From contig JAFFJZ010000007.1 of the NCBI GenBank assembly GCA_018340375.1, forward strand, positions 744,001-808,000: DNA of 64,000 nucleotides, read 5' to 3'. Source of the stretch: Gonatopus flavifemur (lineage: Eukaryota; Arthropoda; Insecta; Hymenoptera; Dryinidae). Below, in pieces: positions 22,095 through 32,391 of this stretch. Within the stretch, counting starts at the first letter, position 1, and each line of letters starts with the position of its first letter. Below the pieces are notes generated by a model. That model worked only from the letters and a program-made list of their open reading frames with translations, had not been told where the DNA came from and ran no database searches. The translations under genes and the position numbers were made by a program.

Positions 22095-24761
22095 TTACTG
22101 AACATCTGGTAAACGTGGTGGAATACATACGTATGAATATTCGTTTTCGATCTCAATACGAACTAATTTCATTTTAATTTCATTAATAGAAATCTCAAAT
22201 CCATTATTGTCTATACTTACTATACATTTCATTTGCGGTATCTCAACCTCGTCCATTATGAAAGGTATAGTTATAATATTGCGTACCTTGACGCGACACT
22301 GGTTCCTATCCAAAAAGAAATAGCAAATTTGCACAATTACATCATTATTCAATTGAACAATAGTGTTATCACTTCTTTTGGGTCGAGTATAAATGATTCC
22401 ATTATATACTTTGCCATCATAAAAACATCTCCCATACTTATTACATTCTACATACTCTGTTTCTATTGGCAAAACCGCGTTTTCGTCTGATGTGTGAAGT
22501 TTCATAATATGCTTTTTCCTTTCGAATATGGTTTTACAAAATGCAGTACTATCATTGCATGACATTGAAACTAGAGCTTTTCTCATCCCATTCATTTCCA
22601 AACATTTGTTGGCTATTTGATCAAGTACTCCTTTTGGGCCAGAAACGCATTTCTTTATTTTTGCAATGTTTCCTTCGTGCGGATACGAAGAAGTTGCCCA
22701 CAATGGTCCAGCTTTTCTGACACTTTCCACAACATGAATGAGAGCATGAACGTTGAATGTCATAAAACCTGGACCATAAAAACCTTCGCTTTGTGCGACA
22801 AATGTTAATAAATCAATTTCGCACTGAACAAGGCATTCATGAGAAATTTTTGAATCCAACAAACAATACATACTCTTTACAAGGAGCATGTACGATTTGA
22901 AAACATCGTTTGGCAAAACATCGCGCAGACAAGGTAGACTGTCAAACAATAACCAAAATAACCAATCAGACGATTTCCATTTGGATTTTTTTTTCAAATA
23001 TTTTGGAAGTCTGTACATTTCTTTTGGTCTTCTAATATGAATCAATCTTTCATCTATAATGGTTCTTTGTGCAACTGTTAATTTAACCGGACTGCCAGGA
23101 CTTGTCCAGATATCCCATAACTACCGCACCACGCCCAGTAATACTCCGTGCTGATATTCAAATGGTAATCCCCAAACACAATCAAAATCAGGTATTGACA
23201 TCAATGATGATGAACCTTTCACTCCTCGTATTGGCTTCCCTAATTCTTCACTATCCTGTACGTCTTTCACGTATTTCATCATACTTCGTTTTTCAGGAGT
23301 GTCCTCGGTAATCAAATACCTCATTGCATTTGCTTGGTAAGTACCATAAATATAACACCAACTGCATCCTTGATATGCATTGAATTGAAATCTGTTGGTT
23401 AAAATCGGTCGAGCCACAGAATCTACTGGAAATAGCAACGGCAAGACATAAAATTTCACGTCCTTATTATTATCATCTTTCAAAGTTATTCCTTTGTTCA
23501 TTAGAGGTTCGATTTGTTTAATAAAAACATTCAAATAAAGATTCATCATTTTAGGAGTTGGTTCGACAGGAGTATACCATAAAGCACCTAAAAGTAATGT
23601 TTTGAATCTAATATCAAATGGAAATTCGTTTACAACGCATTGTGTAGACCATAAACTATAATTATAAGATTCAAGTATGGATGCACCGTCGATATTCACA
23701 TTTAAGGTAAGTACAATGTCATTACAGTGATTGGTCAAGAATTTATTCTTTTGAAATATTTCACCGTCACAAATATCAGATATATCGTCTGGCGAATGTT
23801 TAATACGTTTGATATTTTGAGATGAAATATTTATAACACTTTCCTGAATTCTCTTATCGTTGAGTATAGAACGTAACTGATACTCAAGATCAATTGTAAT
23901 AAAATAATTCAATGACGATGTTGATATCTTATACGATTCTTCACATTTTTCACAAATAATTTGTCTGGATTTTTGTAAATTGGTTTGGGTTAATGACTCA
24001 CCTAGAGTAACACAACATTTTTCACAATAGAATACATAAAGTTTTTTTTCATCACCTGGATTGAATAATTTTTTCGTAGAATATTTACTAATATTAACAT
24101 TTTTCCAAGCAGGACCAGCTAAAACTTTCGTATATTGAAAAATAACATACCTTGCTTCTGCTGAAAAATTGAATCTTAAAGCCATCACTTGAATCATATT
24201 TAATACTTGCTTTACGGTACACTGTGATTGTTCAAACATTATTGAATCCAATGCAAATGTTTGATGGAATTTCTTTGTGAAATCATCGGTATCGTTGTTA
24301 TCGACATCAATATATTCATCATCATCGTCTTTGTCATCATCGTCATTACCATCACTACCACCACTATCGCTATCATCGTCATACTCATCATTTTTATCAT
24401 TGCGCCCGTAATCGTATTCGATAATATCGCTGCTGTCGTTTTCGTCAGTAGAAGATTTAGTTTTCGAAGGAGCTTGATCATCAGCGACAGTGTTACCTTC
24501 AAGATGATGCATCTCAAAGTTCTTCGTGTCCCTCTCATCACTTAGAATGCCATCCGTTACATGCATTTCATCATCCGTTATTCCTTCACTTATACTTGGA
24601 GACGATTCATTTTTTAATGTTTGGTTATCTTCAATGTCAGCAAAAATGCTATCATGAACTTCACGACCTGCAACTCATTTAAATGACTCATGAAAATAAT
24701 GCTCGTATCGCAAACAAGTTTTTGGGCAAGAATGGAAACCGTCATAATCAGAGATGGGCAT
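22095..24761 (-). pseudogene. CACTA/EnSpm-like transposase, main exon with two in-frame stops
   Basis: The transposase would excise and insert the 39-kb element by a DDE/D RNase H-like mechanism. One continuous frame of 888 codons runs from an ATG at 24761 to a stop at 22095. It is broken by TGA at 24675-24677 (codon 29) and TAG at 23121-23123 (codon 547); both are single in-frame nonsense codons with homologous-looking sequence on each side. Visible features: a cysteine-rich start (HSCPKTC), a very acidic D-rich stretch near codons 114-154, two CxxC pairs (codons about 244 and 271), NVNIDGAS near codon 357 as the likely first catalytic Asp, FPVDSVARP followed by GCSWC near 466, and FNVHALIHVVESV near 672 followed by YPHEG, as in Tnp2-like proteins. 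A separate first exon lies at 28384-28486, so the ATG at 24761 may be internal. Broken in this copy, so mobilisation would need another source. Confidence 0.75.
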
Positions 24762-25082
24762 TTTTGTACTCCCGGAGTATTATCAGTAAGGAGTACTTCT
24801 CGTTGACCCCATGGAAAGACATATTTCGTTAAGACAAAAAGTACTTCCCGCTAAAAGACTATGACTCATAACGGAATCTAAAAAATGTCGAAACGATGTC
24901 TAATGCGTCGATTTCTGACATCTGCCCGATGTATTCTCAATAGTTCTGAATGCTGTTTAAAAGGTATGCAGTGATATCTTTTAGATATCGTTCAGAGCTC
25001 TTGATAAACACATTAGAAGATTGGCAGAAGTCGACACATTACAGATCATTTCGATATCTTTTTAAATCACACTATGAGAATT
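24762..25082. other. Non-coding, intron of the transposase gene or inserted DNA
   Basis: Contains GTACTCCCGGAGTATTATCAG and AAGGAGTACTTC as a small foldback at the upstream edge of the transposase frame. No phase-1-compatible acceptor that would join the exon at 28384 directly to 24761 is evident, so an unseen exon or an insertion lies between. Confidence 0.35.
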
Positions 25083-26390
25083 TCAATTGAAAATTCTATT
25101 CACTGCAAACTGAAGTGTGTTAAAAGTTATTACAACAACACACTTCGATTTGCAGTGTTCGTTTACCATGCGTTCCTTCCATTTTAATTTACAAGGAATA
25201 CCTACGAACAAAGACGTTTGGAATTACGAACACTTCTCATCTACTACGGACCAAAGCGATCAATTAGGCATAGAATCGAATAAAAAACAGTTTCATCCGC
25301 ATTTGATGTTCTTCTGCACTTTTTTAATGATTTACATCAAATGCGGATGGAACTTTTTTTATTGAATTTTATAGAATATTTGCATACATGCGTAATTGAT
25401 GGTTTTGATACCCTGTTGAAAAAGTCTCATAAATTCTCAGATACAAATCTCATTAGTTTATATAAATAGTGAAGAGTTTTTATCAAATTATATGCGGTTT
25501 CTATCCTAGAACTTATGGGCTTTTATGATTTCATATGAGCATGCGAAAATTTTATGAAAACTTCATAAGATTCAATCAGATTCATTTGCAAAATTTCATA
25601 AAGCCTTATACAATCAAGTTTTTCTACTAGATTTCATGCTCTCTAAATTTCTTGGAGTGAAAATCCACTCCTAAAGAGTGAAAATACTGCAAATCTAACA
25701 AGAGTGAGATCCCACTCTTAAGGAGTGAGTTTTCACTCCATAAAAGTGAATGATCACTCTTTACAACTAGTTAAAATTTCACTCCGATAGAGTGAAAACT
25801 CACCCTTATGGAGTGGAATCCCACTCTTGTTAGACTCGCAGTATTTTCACTGTTTAAGAGTGAATTCTTCACTCCAAGGAATTTATAGAGTGCGGTTTAC
25901 GTCCTACAGATAACCAGAATTTACTTGAATTTATGAGACGTTTTCAACAGGGTATCATTGTGAATATGTCCAAAAATAGCATTGAATTGGATGAAATTGG
26001 ATTGCATTTCTATTCGTTTCAATTGTACTTTTGTATCCATTGGCAAATTTTCATACGAATCCATTTAAAATTTCCACTACAGTCTGTTTCCAATGTTTGA
26101 TTGCAGCCCGGAAAAAACATTCACCGACGAGGTTCGTCGCCTCGACATACAATTTGGAACGAGAATCGGTGGATGAGGTAGATCGCTGCCTCCACGTCGC
26201 TTCTCCGACGAGCAACTGTCCATCCCCCGATTCTCCACCTAAGTTCTACGTCGAAGCGACGTAGTGGTTTTGTGTGGGAGATGTTCGTAATTCCAAATAT
26301 CTTTGTTTGTGTTTGTTGTAAATTACGATGAAAGCAACGCGTAGTAAACGGATATAAGATTTGTATTCGTTTTTGACGTGAATTTTTCAT
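25083..26390. mobile_element. Foldback element with nested insertions
   Basis: Arms near 25140-25235 (TTTGCAGTGTTCGTTTACCA, ACGAACAAAGACGTTTGGAA) and 26280-26360 (TTCCAAATATCTTTGTTTGT, TAGTAAACGGATATAAG) are diverged inverse copies. The space between holds a foldback pair TTCCATCCGCATTTGATG-like near 25290-25350, the 25411-25952 element and a short GTCGCTTCTCC/CGAAGCGAC palindrome. Confidence 0.45.
25411..25952. mobile_element. CCCTGTTGAAAAAG element, 2-bp TA duplication
   Basis: 542 bp with ends CCCTGTTGAAAAAGTCTCAT and the complement of ATGAGACGTTTTCAACAGGG; TA is duplicated at 25409-25410 and 25953-25954. A further foldback at about 25646-25893 consists almost entirely of GGAGTGAAAA and TTTTCACTCC motifs. 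Non-autonomous; the terminus and duplication size resemble the host element. Confidence 0.65.
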
Positions 26391-26536
26391 ATGGAAATTT
26401 ATTAAGATTGCTCAAAACATTGTATTTTAACAACTTCGAAAAATTCTCCATTGTGAAATTTTGAATATCGAGCAATTCAGCAGATGTGAAGCTCCACACT
26501 CCCTTTTAGCAGGTGTGGAGTACTCCCTGTGTAGGA

Positions 26537-27016
26537 AATAATCATATGGCGAAAGTCTCGCACAAGAGTATGGGAATAACCTTAGAAAAATCTGGCTATG
26601 ATATGGCCTAAGTATGGCGTTAAGTCTGGCAATAATATGGGAAAAAGTATGGGGTTTGGGACTGTGCCATACTTTTGCCAGACCTTTCTTAAGATTTCAT
26701 CAAAATGATTATTCGATTGACTCTATCTCGAAAACTTGACGAGATAGACGATTTTTAATATCAAATTCGGGGTCAAAGGTATATATATATATATACATAT
26801 ATATAAGCATGTATAATATTATACCTAAAAACATATTAAACCGCGAAAAAAATTTATCCTCATAGTCTGGCAAAAGTATTGCAGTGTCCCAAAGCCCATA
26901 CTTTTCCCCATATTATTGCCAGATTTAACGCCATACTTTGGCCATATCATAGCCAGATTTTTCTAAGGTTATTCCCATACCTTTGTGCCAGACTTTCGCC
27001 ATATGATTATTTTCTA
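26537..27016. repeat. 480-bp foldback element
   Basis: Arms AAATAATCATATGGCGAAAG and CTTTCGCCATATGATTATTT are inverted over more than 130 bp. The loop holds an (AT)n run. The phrase GTATGGGGTTTGGGAC links it to the foldback at 31150-31402. Confidence 0.7.
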
Positions 27017-27256
27017 CACGGATCCACAGCTCCACACCCGTTTCGCCGCCCTGGATATATCTAATAAAAAACACTATATATATCCCCAGCCAAAATAATT
27101 TCTCTGAATGTCTCTTACTTATTGGACCTGCTTCTCAATAAACAATTCGAGTCGAAAAGATGTCTTTCAAGATCATATATCTTTTAGAGCTCTTTTAGAC
27201 ACCTTTTAGAACTCCAAAAGATATCTTTTAGAATCATTTTGGAAGACATCTTTATG

Positions 27257-27895
27257 ACCCCGTATGGAAATATTTCGCTGAAAAATGTCTGCAAAACTCT
27301 GAAAAATCTCTGAAAAAAAATGAAAAAACTCTGAGAAACTCTGAGAAACTCTGAGGAACTCTGAGAATTTCTGAGAAATCTAATATTTTGGGGACATTCT
27401 TTACAGACTTTTTTCAGACTTGTTCCAGAGTTTCTCAGAGTTTTCTCATTCTTTTTCAGAGAAATAGTAACGAAATTGCACTCTGAAAAAACTCTGACAA
27501 AACTCTGATGAATTGCTAACATTTTTCTGACTTTTAGAAAAAAATTCAAAAATTTTCAAACACTTTTTCACACATGATATTTGAATACAGCATATTAATG
27601 GATTTATAGAATTCCAGGATTTTTCAATAATCAGAAAAATATCAACAATTTATTATAGTTTTGTCAGAGTTTTTTCAGAGTGCGATTCCGTTACTATTTC
27701 TCTGAAAAAGAATGAAAAAACTCTGAGAAACTCTGAAAAAAGTCTGAAAAAAGTCTGTAAAGAATGTCCCAAAAATATTAGATTTCTCATCAAAATTCCA
27801 GAGATTCTCAGAGTTTCTCAGAGTTTTTTCATTCTTTTTCAGAGAGTTTTCAAAGTTTCGCAGACATTTTTCAGCGAAATATTTCCATACGGGAC
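27257..27895. repeat. 640-bp foldback with CTCTGAGAAA repeats
   Basis: Arms CCCGTATGGAAATATTTCGC and the complement ending TTTCCATACGGG are near-perfect. The inner part is runs of ACTCTGAGAAACTCTG on one side and the complement on the other. No coding content despite open frames on the minus strand. Confidence 0.7.
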
Positions 27896-28383
27896 CTCTG
27901 TTTGTTTTATCGGGTTTTTGGCTGAATTTCTCTATATCTCTCCACATTGCCTCTGAAATTTAACAAAAATCTCCCAAACATTTTGGATTTTCTTGAATAA
28001 CTATGAAATTTTTTCCATATTTTTCAAAGATTTGTACAGTTATTTAAAGCTAGTGCAAGGTTATTCACAGAAATGAACAGTTTTTTAATTCAATTCATCA
28101 AGTAACAAGGAAAATGTGAAAAACTGGAGCAAAAAACATGTCTAATAAGGGAGATAAATTCAAAGAAAGTAAATTATATTCGGAAAAAATCAGATATATT
28201 CAGAAAAAACATTTCACCAGGGATGTGATCAATTAATAATATGGAAATCAAGATTAGGCAACTTGAATGATTTGATAAACTTCTTGAAAAAATCTATTCA
28301 GAAATACGTATTCTATATCCTCATCGAAATATACACCCCATTCCTGATGTTACATGGACTTCAATAATGGAATATTATTTTAC

Positions 28384-28486
28384 CGATTTCTTGCATTTGA
28401 CGCCATCGTTTGGCAGTTCGAGGATGTGGTGTTGATTCCGACAAATGATACTTGTATGGTCTTTTTTCATTTTTCTTCTGTTCCAT
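28384..28486 (-). CDS. Candidate first coding exon of the transposase
   Basis: The ATG at 28484-28486 opens 34 codons rich in basic residues (ERPYKYHLSES-like, followed by PHPRTAKRWRQMQEI) and ends at a GT donor after one extra base (phase 1). An acceptor TATATTTCAG lies just upstream at about 28525, giving a 5' UTR exon start. Basic N-termini of this form are typical of the CACTA-like transposases of insects (from memory). It points toward 24761 on the same strand about 3.6 kb away. The joining acceptor was not found, so the link is inference. Confidence 0.5.
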
Positions 28487-28689
28487 ACTTGCAGAATATT
28501 TTCATGTTCTGTTCACATCAAACCTGAAATATAAGTAACAATGTAAGAAACATCAGGAATCTTTCAGAAAAAACGTTCTATCAAGTAACGTATAATCAAG
28601 TGACATAAAGGTTTTATTTTCAAAAAATTTGTATGGCAAATTTTCACATCATCAAGAACTTATCACGCTCTACTCTAGTATAAATAAAT

Positions 28690-29160
28690 CTAAGTGGAAT
28701 CGTATGTGAATTTTGTAAAATTCATATATGAGCTGTACAAGTCATCGATGAGTCATACGATTCACATAAGATGTATATATCATAGGTATATCCTCGTAGA
28801 AATGAATCTTATTGGCCTCGTATATAAGTTTTGTAAAGTTCATATATGAACTGTACAAGCCATCGATGAGCCATACGATTCAACTAAGATGGGTATATCA
28901 TGGCTATATCTTGATAGAAATGAATTTTATTGGACTCGTATATAAGTTTTGTAAACTTCATATATGAACTGTACAAACCATCGATGAGCCATACAATTCA
29001 ACTAAAATGTGTATATCATAGCTATATCCTGATAGGAATGAATCTTATTGGACTTGTATGTGGATTTTGTAAAATTCATACATAAGCTATTCAAGTCATT
29101 GCGTTACCATATGATTCACATAAGACTTATGAATCCTGATACATTTGGTGAATGATGGTA
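28690..29160. repeat. Tandem repeat, about 119-bp unit, 4 copies
   Basis: The phrase TGAACTGTACAAGCCATCGA and TCGTATATAAGTTTTGTAAA recurs about every 119 bp with 10-20% divergence. It lies directly upstream of the candidate transposase first exon, where a promoter would be. 29161-30344 otherwise shows no gene; an (AT)n run is at 30055-30085. Confidence 0.7.
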
Positions 29161-30049
29161 CTAGTGTGTTGAATTTTGGAAAAGTCCCATGTATGAATTA
29201 TATGGTTCATATATAGGTCACATACGTTTTATCAAAATCATGTATGAGACAAATGTGATTCATTCCCTTTAAGGAGTTTCTTTATTGCAAAAAAAAAACA
29301 CATTCTGTTGAAAATTAGAAATCAATGATGAATTATCAAAAACCAAACCTGCACATCAGTAGCGAATGACTGATTCGAACACTCATAAAAAATAATCCAT
29401 TTTCTCACTACTTTCCTATAAAAATTTTAAGCATTGTTTTTCATTAATACTCACTTTTCAAAGTAAGGAATTGTTTAAACTATAATATTCACTAAAAACG
29501 TATGAAAAACTTCAATGGAATTTTTCAAACAATGTAATAGACTGTAAATTCCTTCTCCTCGTTTGTACTTATTGTTTAATTGACACTGAGTAGAAATAAA
29601 AGTATATTCAAAGAAGATGTTCGTAACTGACATTTGTTACCGCTTATCCTTGAATTGAAGTTTGTTTTGATTCGATGTATTTCTTTATATATGCGGAAAC
29701 AAGAACGTTACTGGTCAGATTAAAGTATATGACACGTTCATTATAGAAATGTGACAAATGTCATGCGCATTATTGTCCATGAAAAAGTATCTAATAATTT
29801 ATGCAATTTATGATTACTTGTTTTTTATTGTATTGTGTTTCCAATAATTTTGTAGTAAATTAATTAGAACATCGCGTGACTTAGTCTACAGCATGGTTGC
29901 CGCATAAATATAGGTACAATAAGTCTATTGCTTGATTCTTTGCAATAAACATACTACCACAAGCTTTGCTCAGCTTGTAATGCTACATAGGGATCGTCCA
30001 TATATTACGTCACGGTTTCATATGTTTCGTTCTTTGTTGCCCCAACTCA

Positions 30050-30086
<37 letters not shown>

Positions 30087-30344
30087 AAATGGATTATGTA
30101 TTTCTCTTATTTTCTTATAGATTTGTGAGGCGAATTGAAATCTACCTTTATCTTTGTTCATCTTACATGTTTCCAACTAGCGCCTCTATGAAAGGTACAG
30201 AAGTATTATTCCCAAATAGTATATATAGATATAGATTTCCTTGTAATATAGTACGCGGGTTGAGATAGAAAAAGAAGTATTGAGAACAGCGTGACGTCAT
30301 ATATGGAGGATCCCCATATACAATATTCTAACATACAAAGATTT

Positions 30345-30894
30345 TTAATATTCAAACATTGTGTTTTCTCGGTTTGCCATAAATAATAATGCTTCATGCG
30401 GAAACACCTTGACACCATTATGGAAACATTTCTTGGCGTACATGTCCACCATTATGATGGCATCATTGAGAAATTTTTCTATCTGGGTCATACATATCCT
30501 TTCAGCAAAAGAATAGTGTCCCGAGAACTTATTATCCCTTGTGAAATAAACACAATACCTATAAGTATACATACTATACTCGGATGATATCACCGTAATC
30601 AGACCGTTGATAAAATAATATCCGCTGTCTGCCCACAGAATCACATGGATTCGAGATGGATGAGCAAGATCGGTGAATACAACGTGAAACCACGTAAAAA
30701 CGATACCAAGAGAATTGAGAAATGTCTGGAATATTTTTTATTACGGACATTTCTTTACAGGCTCTATGTTGTATCCATACGCAAAAAATAAAGTTCGAAA
30801 AGTTATTACGTTTTTCTACTAAATTGACAAGATACGACAAAATACTACTGTTATCATTAGACAGTGTAGTAAAAATGAATAATTCGCCTGACAT
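30345..30894 (-). CDS. Unrecognised two-exon gene, 139 residues
   Basis: I do not recognise the product. Exon 1 is 30759-30894 (ATG at 30892-30894, 45 codons plus one base, donor T/GTAAAG). Exon 2 is 30345-30628 (acceptor TTCTGTGGGCAG, two bases plus 94 codons including TAA). The 130-bp intron has GT and AG ends, and the phases agree. Residues include hydrophobic and aromatic-rich stretches (FIFCVWIQHRA, YRYCVYFTRDNKF) and a C-terminal half with IEKFLNDAIIMVDMYAKKC. There is no signal peptide or clear domain. It sits between the divergent transposase and BEN genes of the giant element. A chance frame is possible. Support would be a homologue at the same place in another copy of the element, or RNA reads across the intron. 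Confidence 0.4.
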
Positions 30895-31149
30895 TCTTTA
30901 GCATGAGCGTGAAATTTGACAAATGTTCCAGTACACATTTTTACTACATTTTCGTATAATAACAGTGCCTTGTTTAAAAAAAAAAAAATCCATAAAATCC
31001 ACTGAAATCAAATCCAATAGAATGTAGCAATAACTTTGTTCAGGTTTTAATGAGATTTGAATGGGATTAATCAAATGTAATTACAAATCCCAAAATAAGC
31101 TCCAAGTAGAACATTGCACACCCACCGATGTCCACGTCGCATCTCCGTG

Positions 31150-31402
31150 GACTCTATCCCGCGTAGAAAAAATCAGTATGGCAAAGATCGCGCAGAGATC
31201 TTTTTACAAAGAATGGGGTTTGGGACTCTCCCATACTCTTGAGAGACTGACAAAAGTATGTTGTGAGTATGGGAGAGTCCCAAACCCCATACTTTGTAGA
31301 AAGATTTCTCCGCGATCGTTGCCAAATGAATCCAAAGTCTTCGCAAGCTTGATGCCAGACTTTGAGCGAGATCGTTGCCATACGAATTTTTTTTCACGCG
31401 GG
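31150..31402. repeat. Foldback element
   Basis: Outer ends CCCGCGTAGAAAAAATCAG and the inverse TTTTTTTTCACGCGGG; inner arms GGGTTTGGGACTCTCCCATA and TATGGGAGAGTCCCAAACCC. The four overlapping open frames here are produced by the inverted repeat. Confidence 0.65.
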
Positions 31403-32150
31403 ATGTACATAAATGGTAGACTTGGAAGCAAGATGAATGAAAGGTAATGTCACGTAGAGGCAACTGAGAGACAACATAGAAATGTCTGGTACTATATGGG
31501 ACGTCATGCAATTAGATTTGGCAAGATCCAATAGGGTTCTTTAACAAGGGTGTTATTTTCTCGTATCATGTCGATTTGGTCAAAACGTAAAAAAATTATT
31601 TTTTAAATTTTATTTTTCTTCGTGCCCCGATTTTACTTATTTCTTCATAGTTCATGTACTGCAACATGAAGATCACAGGTCACATCGGTCCTCTTAGTGA
31701 AACGTCTTGGAAGTGTTTAAAAAATGTATGCCCGGATTCTTCATACCTTGTTTGGGGATGTTTAATACGTCCACATTCAAAGAAATCTCGTACAATTTTC
31801 TAATAACCTTTTTGTTTTCAAAAATTTTTCAGAACATTGTGTGCTTCCTAGGTATTCCACAAGAGTAACATTAGCACAATTTCAGTTTTATACTTTTGTC
31901 TTTTTTATGTCTAGTAGCCATGATATTGTGAAATATTATTGAATATACCAAACGTACAATAGAAGTCATACATGTAAATTCAATATTCCTATTATTTTTT
32001 TACCATATATGATCATATTTACAATAATAATCACATGAATATTATGTGCGACGAGGGATTGTTCTAATCAAACTTGGAAATTAAAACGGGAGGTATACTA
32101 GGCATTTGATTGCACTATGAGTAACGTAATGAAATTTGAACATTGATCTA

Positions 32151-32294
32151 CCCTGCTAAAAATTTCCCATAGAAACCGATAGGATGTTTCAAATTCCATA
32201 TAGGATGACCAAAGAATTATATATTGAATGTTATGGGGATCCTATATGGAATTTGAAACACCCCATCGGTTTCTATGGGAAATTCTTAGCAGGG
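32151..32294. mobile_element. CCCTGCTAAAAA MITE with TA duplication
   Basis: 144 bp; ends CCCTGCTAAAAATTTCCCAT and the complement of ATGGGAAATTCTTAGCAGGG; TA is duplicated at 32149-32150 and 32295-32296. The first bases differ little from the host element's CCCTGGTTAAAAAA. It lies just upstream of the first recognised BEN-gene exon. Confidence 0.7.
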
Positions 32295-32391
32295 TAACGT
32301 AGGTACAATGCTACAAGATAATTGTTTTTCCACATTACACCTTTCGCCATAGATTTGGTTCAATTTTATTCACTACTAACGTATGTACTAG

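Noticed and set aside
24239..24545. Frames rich in Met/Thr or Ile/Val over the acidic part of the transposase
   Set aside because: They are other-frame readings of the GAT/GAC-rich Asp stretch.
27184..27947. Two minus-strand frames of 121 and 90 codons
   Set aside because: They are the two arms of the CTCTGAGAAA foldback and mirror each other.
31061..31511. Overlapping frames of 75-128 codons
   Set aside because: Produced by an inverted repeat; the same peptide words (WGLGLSHT, GRVPNPIL) appear on both strands.
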